Below are positions 38,760 through 51,244 of a DNA stretch of 64,000 nucleotides, piece after piece. Position numbers and translations under genes: made by a program. The notes below the pieces were generated by a model. That model did not search any database, was not told the origin of the DNA, and was given only the letters and a program-made list of their open reading frames with translations. Every line of letters starts with the position of its first letter. The stretch's first letter is position 1. The DNA is from Glycine soja (lineage: Eukaryota > Streptophyta > Magnoliopsida > Fabales > Fabaceae). The stretch lies in contig NC_041019.1 in NCBI RefSeq assembly GCF_004193775.1, forward strand, positions 48,459,928-48,523,927. Reading direction: 5' to 3'.

Positions 38760-41353
38760 TGACACCCGGCCCTCTACCCTGTACTAATAATAAAGAAAAT
38801 AAGAAATCAGAATTAATTAAAAAATTTTAAAATAGAGTTAAATAAAAGCATTTCAAAATGGTAAAAAACTTATATTCACTTTTTTAACATTATAATAAAA
38901 CTTATTCAAATAAATAATAAAATAATTTCAACTCAAAACAAAGTTGTCTAAAACTTCATTCAATTAATATAGTTTATACCCTAATGTTACATCCTATCAG
39001 AGCGTTGTGTTCTCACATCCTCTAGCATGAGGTTTTCCATAGTCATCTACCTAACCATCCGCTCCCATGAACACAAAATTTGAGATCATCACAGGATCCA
39101 AACATAAATAGCACACGAGGAGTGAGTTATCATATTCCTAGCTAATAAAGAGAAATGAGATAACATAAATATACATATCATATAAATGAGATATAACTTA
39201 CTCAAACATGACTCACGTCATTCCACCACTTTGTCGTGTAACATCATATCACAACACATGTCTCATTTATATTCACATCATTCAGGTACTCAAGGATCAA
39301 AACAAAATATCATTAAATCAATCAATATCGATCAATACACAAGTATTATGCAACAGATGTACTAAGACTCAATCTTATATGCAATGTGGTACCATGTCAG
39401 CGAAAAATATCGTCGGGTGCCTATGAGTACATGACAAGACAAATTACACGCTAGTAAGTCAGGTCACTCTCACTAGGTAAAATCATAGGGAGACTAGTCA
39501 GGGTCACGCTATTTTGTGAAAATGCTCCGACCATGTGGGATCGTCACAAGTTTAAAAGAGCACTCAAACCGGGTGTATTTACCCCCAAGGCCTAGACTCC
39601 GAAGAGCCCGTTAGGGCATCTCCCTCCTAATTTAGGTCCAACCCAGAAAATATTTTAGTACACAAACTCTATCTATGAATTTTACAAAACACACGACTCC
39701 TCAATTATTCTCAAAATAATTTTATCTCGGCGCGCTTGTCATTAAACTCGTCGGGTCTCCACAGTGATTCCCATCACAATACTCGTCACCCTTAAAAAGT
39801 CTTATAGTCATGTGATTATTTGATTCATAGCTCATAACTCAATGCACACAACATCTTAATACACATATATATTACAAGTCAACACATACTCAATTTATCA
39901 CATACGCTCGGTCTCAATCACAATGGTATAAGCCCAAAGTAGCATGTTATCACACCTCATGAATCATATACACTTTACCTATGAACTATACAATACACAC
40001 AACTTCTCAATTGTTTTCAAAATCATTTTAACTCGTCGCGCCTCAAAGTGATTCAACTCGTCGGGTTCCCACAGTGGATCCCATCACAATACTCATCGCG
40101 CAAAAATTCGTCGCCCTTAAAGGATTTTACAATTGTATGATTGCACAGTTCATAACTCACAACTCAATACATACAACATCTCAATACATATGTATTTCAC
40201 CATTCATCACATGTTCAATTTGTCACTTACTCACAATTTGAATCATCATTTTATAATTTCAATATAACAATTTATACAAAGTTCTTCTCACAATATGGGG
40301 AGTAAAATCCCTCAAACAATTCCACATAATCATATTAAAATCAATGAATCAAAATCATAGGTCAAAAACACGAAAACACTAAGAGCACTCAAGTTTATCA
40401 ACCAATTCGCATCAGAACATCAATTGGTCTGTCAAACACAACAATATTGTATTTATAATCGCAAAGGAAAGTTATAATTCAATAAACATCCCAAAATAAA
40501 CCTCAATTTAATCCTCTAAGGATCCCTACACATGTTCATTTTAACCTCAATTGCGATAAACTCATCTTTTACCTCTAAGCAGGCTCACGTGTGTATTCCA
40601 GCAGTGATAACGACATTTCTAGTAGTTTCCTGAGATTCCTCAAGATTTTCCTCTGGTTGTTCTACTAGGATTTCCAAGCATTAGAGAGAAGAAGAAGAGA
40701 TTAAAGCCTTCATTCCACTGTTTACGTGCGATGAGTATTTTTCCCTTCCTAGACATTAATTTGAATCCCAATGGTAAAGATATGTAGAAATGAATTGCGA
40801 ACTTGGTGTCCAAATTTCACAAAAATCCAACGATTAACGAGTTCGGAATCATAGTTTTACTAGACTCGATTTGGGTATATGTGGGAAAAAAGAAAGATAC
40901 GATGTGAAGACCATTTCTCTCACCTCAGACATTGTTTCACAAATTCTAACGATGAAATTGTTTGAAAATGAATTTCAAACCTGGTGCTCAAATTTCACAA
41001 TAATTCAACGGTTAATAAGTCAGAGATTATTATTTTACTTAGACACGTTTGAGTGTATGTAAGAAAAAGAAAAACTTTTGAGAGAGGAAGACTCAGAACT
41101 GACATAATATATCTCTATTTATAAGACTACTCTCAACCTATTATTTACTCTATTTATTTTTATAACAAAAAACTATATTTTATTTCCTATCAAATAAATA
41201 AATAAAATATCTTTTTTATTTTCTTTCAAACTATTATTTTAATTAATAAAAATATTTCTCTTTATTTATTAAATTATAAAGAATCTCATCATTTTTACTA
41301 AAACTCTATTTATTTTTAAATAAAAAAATTTATTTTATTTTAGGAGTGTTACA
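38760..41353 (-). mobile_element. 2.6-kb LTR-like element, copy A (probable solo LTR)
   Basis: On the minus strand it starts TGTAACACTCC and ends GGCCGGGTGTCA, so it has TG...CA termini. It is homologous, in the opposite orientation, over its whole length to 52724-55374. It contains two diverged copies of a ~330-bp internal unit marked by GTGGGAACCCGACGAGTT and GATGAGTATTGTGATGGGA words (minus sense). No coding frame is seen. A target duplication was not found. Confidence 0.65.
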
Positions 41354-42242
41354 CCTTCCATGTGGACGCATGTACATAATAATAATAAATTTCACTATAT
41401 ATACGTACACGACTATGCAGAAGGCAGTGAAATTTCATTGTCATTGAAGTTCAATTTCTCATGAAATGATACGTAATTGTGTTGAAAGGACATAAACTAT
41501 TAACTAATCAATTGTTTAACTATAATATTGAATAGTGATATCACCGGTAACTTGGGATGCCCATTGAATTTTGCTTTCCATCGAAGCTGCCAAAATAAGA
41601 GACAGACTTTGCATGGCAACCTTGTTCGAATAAAACTCTGTAAAAACTGCGTGAAAGTGATTCGTGATTTTCTATTCCTATCATGTAAAGATAACGATTG
41701 GCCAATAATTCTCCTATTTTATTATTTTATATGATGTGATTTGAATATATATACACACGTACGTATTATTATATCAACAATTGAACACGTAAATTAATTG
41801 ATATATATTTATGTAAATAATTTTAATCGTTAACTATGTAATTATGTCAAATATTAAAAAAAAAAGCTTTGACAGTCTATAATAATTTTATCTGTTTTAA
41901 ATAAGATTACTTCTAATAAAAGATATATAAAGTTTTTTGATAAAAAAATGTATTATTTTATTAATGTAACTTTGTATTAGTGTTTCTTTTAATGGAAATC
42001 CCGGACTAGCTTTGTGTCCAAGTTTCACAGGTCAAAGTATCAGCTCAAACAAAAAGAAATTGAGGGATTAAAATATAAGCTAAATGGTTTCACTGTAAAA
42101 CAATCTACTTATAATATTTGTTAATTCAATCCTTTGCGTGAGTTTTGTGGAATAAGATAATGCCTCATTAAAATATAATTCATGCTATTTTAATTAACAT
42201 AAGGATTTGGCTGAAAGTGAGGGGGAACAACCTTTCTTCAAT
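41354..42242. other. Upstream region of the GRAS gene
   Basis: AT-rich, without a recognisable gene or repeat boundary. A small frame at 41528-41734 is not like any known protein. Confidence 0.4.
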
Positions 42243-42250
42243 TATAAATA
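42243..42250 (+). promoter_or_regulatory. TATA box of the GRAS gene
   Basis: TATAAATA lies 87 bp before the chosen ATG at 42330, a good core promoter distance. Confidence 0.65.
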
Positions 42251-42329
42251 GTCGAACAATATCACCCATTAAACCTCCCCCAAACAAGAATCCCTTTCTT
42301 TGAAGTGTGAAAAAAACCTTATAGAAAAG

Positions 42330-43961
42330 ATGATGCAATCAGAGGATCTGCAATTCCAATGGCCATTCTTTGAAGACATGAACTCAACTTTTGATCAAGG
42401 TGTTGAGTCCTATGGCTTCACCACCATGTATGGCCACGTTGGTGATTGTGGACCTTATGACTTCACTATGAATGACCATGTTGGTGATTGTGGATTCAAT
42501 ACTCTATTGAGCACACCAGAGGATTCTACTTCTGAAATTTGTTCCATCCCCTTTCCTTCCTCCCCCATTTTCTCCATTGATCATATTCATATACAATACC
42601 CAATCAATGAAGAAACCATGCACCTTCCATCACTCATGGAATTGGATGATTTTGATTCCATCTTGGATACTCAAATTATTAGTATTCAAGGTCATGGAGA
42701 AAGTGAAGGGAGCTTCTTCCCTTCACAGAATTTGTCGAGTGAGGTGGAAAATGCATGGAGTCCAACCCCATCTGTGAGGTCAGAGTTGTCCACAAATCAA
42801 ACATCACCATTGACTTTACCACTAGAAAACATGGAAGTCGAAAACCAAGTGAGTCTTCCACACTTGTTGAAGGCCTATGGAGAAGCCTTGGAGCAAGGAC
42901 AAAAAGCACTAGAAGAAGTGATTTTGAGGTGCATAAGCCAGAAAGCTAGCCCACTTGGTGAGTCTCTAGAGCGCCTTGCATTCTACTTGTCTCAAGGCAT
43001 GACAAATCATGGAGACTATCTAAAAGGGGAGGCCTTAAAGAACTTTGAGGCTGCTTTGAGGGCATTATATCAAGGATTCCCAATTGGGAAAATTGCTCAC
43101 TTTGCAGCTGTTTCAGCAATTCTCGAAGCCTTGCCACAAGATTGTGATGTGCACATAGTGGACTTTTATATTGGACATGGTGTTCAATGGCCTCCAATGA
43201 TTGAGGCTATTGCACACATGAACAAAACATTGACATTGACATCAATCAAATGGGGTGGTGAGGTTCCTGAATGTGTTTCTAGTCCATGCAATTTTGAGGA
43301 AACTAGAAGGCAGCTCTATGAGCATGCCAAATCCTGTGGGTTGAAGTTGAAGGTTGAGGAGAAAGGAGTGGAGGAATTGGTTAGTGAGATTAAGAAAATG
43401 AACAAAAAGGGTGAGAAGGGAGAGTTTTTGGCCTTCAATTGCATGATTGATCTTCCTCATATGGGAAAAGTAAGGAGCAGAAAACATGTCTTACAGTTTC
43501 TAAGGGTAGCTGATGAATTGATAAGCACCTCTGACAACAGCGGAATTATCACTTTTGGGGATGGGGATGCTTTTGAGAAAGTGAAAAATAACTTGAATTT
43601 CAGGTCATTTTTTGATGGGCACTTAGTGCATTACCAAGCCTTGTTAGAATCAATGGAATCACATTTCCCAACCAGTTTCTCAGAAGCAAGAATTGCCATG
43701 GAGAAATTATTTTTGCAACCTTGCATCTCTTCTCTTGATTGGTTACAAACATGGGAGGAGATGAAAAGGGGAGGCCATCTTGAGGAAGAAACTAGCTTAG
43801 AGGGTTGCCAATTGAGCAAAAATATCTTAATGGAAATTAGAGAAGTGTTGAGAGGAAGTGATGGTTCCTATCAGGCCAGGATTGAAGGCCAACATGACAA
43901 TGAACTAGTTTTGGAGTACAAAGGAACTCAACTATTAAGATTTTCAACTTGGAAAAACTAA
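42330..43961 (+). CDS. GRAS transcription factor, NSP2-like
   Basis: This intronless frame gives 543 residues from ATG 42330 (MMQSEDLQFQW); the frame opens further upstream but has no earlier ATG. The N-terminal 170 residues are acidic and low in order, as in GRAS proteins. The GRAS domain spans about 180-543: leucine heptad I (LLKAYGEALEQGQKALEEVI), VHIID-type motif VHIVDFYIGHGVQW, a second helical part with LAFNCMIDLPHMGKVR, and a C-terminal SAW-type motif ending LLRFSTW. It resembles the group annotated in legumes as NODULATION SIGNALING PATHWAY 2-like. True NSP2 acts with NSP1 in symbiosis and strigolactone control; whether this paralogue does is not shown. All motifs look intact, so it should be functional. 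AATAAA at 44196 may serve polyadenylation. Confidence 0.93.
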   Translation: MMQSEDLQFQWPFFEDMNSTFDQGVESYGFTTMYGHVGDCGPYDFTMNDHVGDCGFNTLLSTPEDSTSEICSIPFPSSPIFSIDHIHIQYPINEETMHLPSLMELDDFDSILDTQIISIQGHGESEGSFFPSQNLSSEVENAWSPTPSVRSELSTNQTSPLTLPLENMEVENQVSLPHLLKAYGEALEQGQKALEEVILRCISQKASPLGESLERLAFYLSQGMTNHGDYLKGEALKNFEAALRALYQGFPIGKIAHFAAVSAILEALPQDCDVHIVDFYIGHGVQWPPMIEAIAHMNKTLTLTSIKWGGEVPECVSSPCNFEETRRQLYEHAKSCGLKLKVEEKGVEELVSEIKKMNKKGEKGEFLAFNCMIDLPHMGKVRSRKHVLQFLRVADELISTSDNSGIITFGDGDAFEKVKNNLNFRSFFDGHLVHYQALLESMESHFPTSFSEARIAMEKLFLQPCISSLDWLQTWEEMKRGGHLEEETSLEGCQLSKNILMEIREVLRGSDGSYQARIEGQHDNELVLEYKGTQLLRFSTWKN

Positions 43962-45713
43962 AGCTAAATAGTTAAGGACTAGAATTGACAATACTCTTTT
44001 TTTGTGTGTATAATAATCCAAATTATACAAATAGATGGTAGTAGCTATTATAATTTGATTTGTACAGATTCATGCTCATATCAGTTATATGTACTCCCAA
44101 AAATTATATATAGACATATATTCTTTTTTCCCATAATATAATAGCTTGTTTGCAAATGCAGTAGCTTTCATTTATTGTTTCTTGCACCTTAATTAAATAA
44201 AGTGAATGGAATAGAAATAAAAGGAAAGTTTGACTTCGGGATTGGATTTTTTTCAACAGATAAAAACACATTCAGTATAATCATATTGTTCAGCTCTATT
44301 TGTTTTTTTTTTTTTTTGGCCAAAAGAAAAAGGAGAAATGTGAGGGGACTGCAGGGGAGTTGTTCGCCTCTATTTGTTAGATAAAACTAAAAATGAATTA
44401 CAATTTGGATCGGGAGACTAACTAAAAAAAAAAAGATAATCACTTCATTAAATTCAATCTAAAGTATTCATATCGTTTGCATGTTCAATTTTTCCTTTTT
44501 TTAAATACCATTATAAAACTATTTTTAAAACAAGTAATTTCCTAACCATTCAGTATTTCAAATACCAAAATTTTCTCTCTTTTACTTATTTTTTCCCTTT
44601 ATAGAAGTGGATAGTTTATTTTAAACTGTAATTTGTTTTGAACTGCATGATGTAATACTGAATTCAATATTATTTTAAAAAGGTAAATGATTTTTTTTTA
44701 AAAAAAAAAAAGATAGTTCATTTTACGTATTATTTTCCTTTGTAGAAGTCGATAGTTCATTTTGAATTGTAATTTGTTTTGAATTACATGATTTACCTTC
44801 TTTGAAATGTCTTGTCACTTAAGTAATAACTTTTTGAAGTTTTTTTTATCTAAATAAATTTGTTTTTCTAAACTAATAAAAAACTTCATCTACTATTCAC
44901 TTCACCCGTGCGGTGCATAGCCAGCATAGGTAACCCATACTTGTTATAAAAAAAATACAAGGAGGAAACTTATCGTTTTTAAAAATTAAGACTAATTTTG
45001 ATTTGAAATTTTGAGACCTAAAACATATTTTATTTTTTATTTGTAAATGTCAAATAAAGTTTTTTTTATTTAGAATGTGATAATAATAGAGTATTTTAAT
45101 AGGATATAACCTTGGTACGATCCTTTTAAATTTTTGTATAAAATTATTCTACTATTTTTTTTTACCTCATAATACAATATGATATATTGTTAATCAAGCC
45201 AATCTAACTAAATTAGTTTAACATTCTTACAAATAAAAAAAAAATACTATATCATTACAGAAGATTCCCATGAATTTAATTTTGATCCACAAAAAAAACT
45301 AGTATAAAATTCGCATTCATATTCATATATTATTGCAATCAATAGTAGTTATCTTTATAACCAATAGGGAAGAATAATACTACCTAAATGAATCAAATTA
45401 AAGCAATTTTTTTCTAGCTCTAAAAAGAATATTATCCAATTCATAGGATTGATGTGGTGGTTAAATATCTAATGATAGAATCTGTATTCTATCTTCACTT
45501 GTATAATTTTTTTTTAATTAGAGGCAGTCATATACCATAAGTAAAATAAATGTCTGACCTAATAAATTAAGGATACTCATGACCAAAAAAAAGAAAGATT
45601 ACTTACCCCATCAAACGAAAAGAAAAGAGAGATTAATAATCCAGCAACACTAATTAAATGTTTTCCTCCTTGAAAAGGTAAAGAACAAAATTCAAGATAG
45701 AGGCTACGGCGCA
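43962..45713. other. AT-rich gene-free stretch
   Basis: 3' flank of the GRAS gene. Two diverged copies of a ~60-bp word (TATAGAAGTGGATAGTTTATT at 44601 and TGTAGAAGTCGATAGTTCATT at 44740) lie ~140 bp apart. No other gene is seen. Confidence 0.4.
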
Positions 45714-45864
45714 TAAGCCGCGCAGGTCTTCCACCGTGCCTAAGTCAATACAAGACGTTCGATGTCCTTTACAAAAAGTGTGGCTACGATTACAAATTTA
45801 CAATAAATAAACTAGGTGCAAGGTTACCATATAATGATCCTGTTTTTTATTATAAAAAAAAAAC
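45714..45864 (-). repeat. Inverted copy of the SPC24 promoter/5' UTR segment
   Basis: Read on the minus strand this segment aligns along its whole length with 55941-56085 just before SPC24 exon 1. Shared words include TTTTTTTATAATA, GCAC(C)TAGTTTATTTAT, GTATTGA(C/T)TTAGGCA and AAGACCTGC(A/G)CGGCTTA. Similarity stops at CGGCTTA, before the coding part. It ends ~55 bp before the LTR at 45919. Confidence 0.75.
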
Positions 45865-45918
45865 GTTAGGTGGACCTGTCTTACTATTTCCAGAATCCCA
45901 AACCCAGGTTTTGGATAC

Positions 45919-47169
45919 TGATAACCGTAAAATATAAATTAATTTAATAGTTAATTTGGATTAATAAATGAGTATAATTTTTTTGCTTTATTATTATTTT
46001 TAATGAAATAATAAAGAAATTAACATATTTGCTATTTTTGAGTAGCACAATGCAAAAGAAGAAGATTTCAAGTACTTTAGAAGAAAAATTGATAAAAAAA
46101 CGGGAAGAAAAAGCCTTGAAAAAAAAATTGGAAGAATTGAAAAGTTTGTTTAGCATGCAAGACAAGCCCGACGCATGCTCGTGCTTAGCGCGCAACTCAG
46201 GATTAGCGCACGGAAAAGCTCACAACGAAGCTCAAAGGTGCGCTTAGCGCGAAAGCACGTGCTAAGCGCGAAGTCAGTGAGAAAAGTAAGCTACTTGGTG
46301 TCTATATAAGAAGGAGGAGACAGAAGGAAAAAACACAAAGAGTCTCAGAGCTATCTAAAGTCTGGATCTATCCCTTAGGGGAAACCCTCTTTCTTAGTCA
46401 TTCCCCCTTTTTGCTTGTTACTAGTCATCCATCACCTTCTTTTATTAACCTCTAAAGTGTAAAGTCTCTCATGACTATGAGAGACTAAACCCCCTCAATT
46501 GGAGCCTAGTAGCCAAAGCCCCATTGTAATGTAACTGTTCTTCTTATCTATTAATGTAATCTCAATTTCTATTGTTCTTTCTTGCTTTTCATTGTTATTG
46601 TGTGGTTTGGCCATCCATGTATCGGTTTTTAGGGGTTATTCATTGGAAAATGATAATGTTTAAAGAACTGGGAAAAGGCATCTCAACATTGCATTTCTAG
46701 GGATAGAGTGACTTTATTGTGCTTCTGCATACATCTTTACATGTAATGTTATTTATTATTCCATCTTTGCAAAGGGATTTAGGAAAGATAATACATAAAC
46801 TAGGCTCTTCAGTGTGAGGGATGCGGGTTGAGTATATTAGTAGATGTGGGTGGAAATTGGGAAAAAATTTAATAAAGAAAATCATTAATATTGCATCAAG
46901 GGTAGTTAGGCATGCTAGACCCCAATATTATCATATTTTGAACTCATCTTCTGCATTTAAGCTATTGCTTAATTTTCTTGTTATCTTTTCCTTTTGCCCT
47001 TTTAACTTCAAATTTCACATTTAAAATTTGTTGTCTCTGTCTTCTTTTCTTTATTTTCATTGCTTAATAATTGGATTTGCATTACTTAAGCACAATTAAA
47101 GTCCATGTGGATTCGATACTTGGACTTCCATTTTAATTTTTACTACTTACACTTGTCAATCGGTTAACA
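45919..47169 (+). repeat. 5' LTR of the Athila/Calypso-type element (1251 bp)
   Basis: Starts TGATAACCG and ends CGGTTAACA, which are inverted termini. TATATAA lies at 46304-46309. Between 46181 and 46270 several GCTTAGCGCG/GCTAAGCGCG words occur in both orientations. Confidence 0.85.
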
Positions 47170-47175
47170 AGTTTT

Positions 47176-47193
47176 TGGTGCCGTTGCCGGGGA
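47176..47193 (+). other. Primer-binding site, Asp-tRNA type
   Basis: TGGTGCCGTTGCCGGGGA differs by one base from the complement of the plant tRNA-Asp 3' end, the primer of Athila elements. Confidence 0.8.
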
Positions 47194-47487
47194 CTTTTTT
47201 GGTTTTCGTACTTGGTTGTTACGAATCTCAATTTGAGAGCAATCATTCTTTATTTTTTTATTTAATTTTGTTTTATCTTTTAATTTTTTTCTAAAAAAAC
47301 AATTTTAATTTTTCTTTATTCACTCTTATTTTATTCTTTTTTAAAAAAATTAAATTAAAAAATTAAAAAAATTAAAAATTAAAAAATTTTAAAAAAATAT
47401 TTAAGTTTTAATTTTTGTTTTGTGATAACGTGTACAATAGTTGTTTCTTTTGTGAACAGTCCACATCCCTTATTTAAAGAACGCATC

Positions 47488-49610
47488 ATGACAGAAGATT
47501 ATCCATTGAGGATGACGCTAGAGGACTACTCTAGCTCCACCACACCATGGTACGTCACCAGCGTAGCCAGACTAGATGTGCAGGCGGCCAACATCTCATA
47601 TCCACACAAGTGAAGATCTGTACGCACATCTGGCCACATACATCGAAATTTGAAACACGGTGAAGATACCAGGAGTGCCAGAAGACGCCATCCATCTCAA
47701 TTTATTTTCTTTCTCTTTGACCGGTGAAACAAAAAGATGGCTTCACTCATTCAAGGGGAATAGCCTGCAGACATGGGACGAAGTGGTGGAGAAGTTCCTG
47801 AAGAAGTACTTCCCGAAGTCCAAGACTGCTAAAGGGAAGGTGGAAATCTCATCCTTCGACCAACACCCCGATGAATCGTTGAGCGAAGCCCTTGATCACT
47901 TCCATGGGTTACTCCAGAAGACTCCTACACATGGGTTCAACGAGTCAATCCAGCTCAACATCTTCATTGATGGCTTGCGACCTCATTCCAAGTAACTCCT
48001 AGATGCCCCAGTCGGTGGGAAGATCAAGTTGAAGACTCCAGAAGAAGCCATGGAGCTGATAGAGAATATGGCAGCTAATGATCATGCCATTTTCCGTGAT
48101 CGAGCCTACACACCTACAAAGAAAAGCCTTATTGGGCTCACTTCTCAAGATGCTATGTTGGCTCAAAACAAGCTCCTGACCAAGACCTTGGAGACCTTCA
48201 CAACAACTCTAAGTAATTTTCCTCAACAAATACATGTAGTGCAACCTCCATCAGTCATACACAATGGAGGATGCAACATTTGTGGAGGTGCTCATGAGTC
48301 AGGCTCATGCATGGTTCAAAACAACACAGCTAACGAGGTCAACTACATGGGAAATTAGAATTGTCAGGGATTCCATCAAGGCAGACCGTCGAGCTTTTAT
48401 TAGAGAGGTAATTTTTCACAAGGCCAAGGTTGGAGATCTTATCCAGGGAATAATTTCAACCAAGGAGGTCCATCTCATCATGCTCATAGCCAAGAGCTAA
48501 GTCGTCAGGAGAAACCCACTAAGCTGGAAGAATTGTTGGTACAGTTCATGCAGAGGACCGAGTCACATCAAAAGATGACCGAGTCACATAAAAAAAGAAC
48601 TGATGCAACAATTAGAAATCTGGAGGTTCAAATGGGCCAATTAGCTCAGCAAATAGCTGAAAGACCCATTGGAACCTTTGGGGCCAACACTGAGAAAAAT
48701 CCAAAGGAAGAATGCAAGGCAGTTGTCACCAGAAGCTAGAAGCAGGAGGGTGAAGAAACTGACAAAGTGTTGCAGGATGAGAGCAAAGAGGAAGAAGGGG
48801 ATGTTGAAGAGAAGAATGACAAGGTCTAAACACAGAAGACCAAGAGTCAACTAGCCCAGGAAGCCAGGAGAAAGATACCATTAGTTGTGCTAAAGAAGGC
48901 ACCGTACCCTTTGGTGCCATCAAAGAAGGACAAGGAACGCTACTTCAAGCGGTTCCTTGACATATTCAAAAGGCTAAAGATTACTATCCCTTTTGGAGAG
49001 ACCATACAACAAATGTCGTTGTACAAAAATTTCTTAAAGGGCATCCTCATAAAAAAGGGGAAAGTACATCAATAGTGAAACCATTATGGTGGGAGAAAGT
49101 TGCAGTGTAGTAATCCAGAAGTTACCTCCCAAGTTCAAAGATCCAGGAAGCGTCATCATCCCATGCTCTATTAGGAGTGTATCCGTAGGTAAGGCTCTTA
49201 TTGACTTAGGAGCAAGTATCAATTTGATGTCACTTTCTATGTGCAGGAGAATAGGAAACCTGAAAATTGAACCTACAAGTATGGCGCTCCAGCTGGCAGA
49301 CCGCTTCATCACAAGACCAGTCGAAGTGGTAGAAGACGTCCTGATCAAAGTCCTTCAACTCACTTTTCCGGTGGACTTTGTAATCATGGACATTGAAGAA
49401 GATGCTGAGATCCCCTTGATTCTGGGTCGGCCATTCATGGTGATTGCCAAGTGTGTTGTGGACATGGGGAAGGGCAACTTAGAGATGAGTGTGGAAGACC
49501 AGAAAGCCACCTTCAACTTGTTTGAGGGAAGTAAGCATCCCAATGACAACAAGACTTGTTTTAAGGTAGAGGAAATTGAGCAAAAAGCTAAACTCGTTGG
49601 GGGCACATGA
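47488..49610 (+). pseudogene. Athila/Calypso gag-protease relic
   Basis: Gag pieces: 47660-47995 (FSLTGETKRWLHSF, FLKKYFPKSKTA), 48029-48358 with a C-x2-C-x4-H knuckle (CNICGGAHESGSC), and 48533-48739 (a coiled stretch ending QMGQLAQQIAERP). Protease lies at 49086-49610, with KALIDLGASINLMSLSM as active site (D-L-G) and PLILGRPFM as the later conserved block. Stops at 47996, 48359 and 48740 and frame changes break it. Its order and motifs are those of Athila-lineage gypsy elements. Confidence 0.8.
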
Positions 49611-51236
49611 ATTTTGTGTTCCTAGAAGAAGATGAAGCCAAACCAGTTGTGAATCATGTAGACTCTTCTAGTGTCTTTTTGAGGCCAAAACAGGCCAAGA
49701 CCTGAGCCACTCCAGACATTTCACCAGCGTTCCCTTCTCTAGATGTCTCCCCTCCATATGCCGGCCAGACCTTTATGCCTTTTTCTCAGCCGGAACAGCT
49801 CCTCCTTATGTTGCATAGCCTCCACCATGGCCAATACTTATTGATGCAGAGCCTCCACCATCTCTCCCTCCAGTAGCTGGTGTTGACACAAGAGGCATTC
49901 CTAGCCCAGGTTGCTTGGCCAGGAGGCTAACATCCTTCTGTTAGGGGGGAGGGGGGGTGACACCTTTGGTGTAGCAGATGATGATGCCTCAAATATTGTA
50001 CCTGATGATGATTATGTTGCGGACATCAGAGATGCTCATAGAGCTTGGGATCCAGGACACACACAGGATTGAGACCCTATTTTTTTCCCAGGATTTTTTT
50101 TCTTTTCTTTATTTTTCTTTATTTTAATTTTTTTTCTTTTTCTTCATTTGTTTTTCTTTATTTTAATTTTAGCAGTTTAATTCAAGTAGTTTAATTTCAG
50201 TCATTTAATAAAAAAAATTTGCATGACAGAGACAAAGGAAATTAGTAATGGGTTGTGACTTGTTCTGGATAAATTGATGCATGAGATACTGTGTACTAAT
50301 AAGATGATTGTGAAAATTTTGATTTTTATGTGAGCAGGTGTTTTTGTGAGTGATGAAGTATGAATCAAAAGCACAAGAGTGAAGATGTTAGCAAGTCCAA
50401 ACAAAAATCATGGTAAGGTAAGCCAAACACTTCATAAATGTCCGGTGAGTTGTTTGAACCTTATAATTGTGAGAGAACGATTGTTCTTAATTTCCTGATT
50501 TTGCATGATTCTCAGACTGTTTAAGTACATACATAGGGTGAAAATGATCAAGGACTTGTTTGATTTTCTTAGCCACTTAGCCAAATAGCCAAACCTATTA
50601 TTTGAATGAATCCCTTGCACCATGTTGAGCCTAATGCAATTAATTGTTTTTTTTTCAAGCCTAATGAAAAAAAGAGAAAAGAAAAAAAATAGTTGTGTTT
50701 CAAATAAAGACCTAATAACAACTTAAGTTCCAAATAAAAATTGTGTGTTGTTAGGAATAGCACGGAAGTTGGGGGATGTGAAATATAAGTTATGGGTTAT
50801 CAGGTAGGTGCTCTCTTAGAACCTAATTTTGAATCCAAAGAAAAACCATGAGTTCCTTGTTAGCCCAGTCATGTTACAAGCCTAAAAAGTCCTTAGTGAT
50901 CCACAATATGTGTGTATGATTACATTAACTGAGAAGAAGTACAAAGTTGAGAATATTGTTTTCAGTTGTTAGATTAAAAATACTTTTAGCTGAGACACTT
51001 GTGCGCTAAGGGAAACACTAACCTTGTGAGGAATGAAGTGTGGTAAGTCTGCCTTGATGAAGTTTCTACTTGCTAACCTTTTTCATCTTATGTGTATTCC
51101 TTCATGCTTCCATCACAAGATCAAGACAAATGCAAACTCAGGGTCAGTTAGTGAAAGGTTTGAAAAGGTTTCGCAGTTATCTCATGTGTTGATATATTCA
51201 GAACTTATCTTTTGCTTGAGGAGAAGCATGTACCTT
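49611..51236 (+). other. Remnant of env-like end and 3' untranslated part of the Calypso-type element
   Basis: The stretch 49930-50070 (frame with DDDYVADIRDAHRAWDPG) resembles the C-terminal end of the Calypso env-like frame; the preceding text has stops. From 50080 on it is T-rich and non-coding. Confidence 0.5.
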
Positions 51237-51244
51237 CTAAGCAT

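Larger units (their letters stand above)
45919..51235 (+). mobile_element. Athila/Calypso-type Ty3/gypsy element with pol deleted and no 3' LTR
   Basis: 5' LTR (45919-47169), Asp-tRNA primer site, broken gag-protease (47488-49610), a short C-terminal piece of the env-like region (about 49930-50070), a long 3' untranslated region, and a TTTGCTTGAGGAGAAGCA word typical of the sequence just before the polypurine tract. RT, RNase H and integrase are absent between 49610 and 49930. The element stops where a 168-bp MITE begins; no second LTR is seen. Confidence 0.8.

Noticed and set aside
46029..46247. 72-codon Lys/Glu-rich frame
   Set aside because: Lies wholly inside the Calypso-type LTR; compositional artefact.
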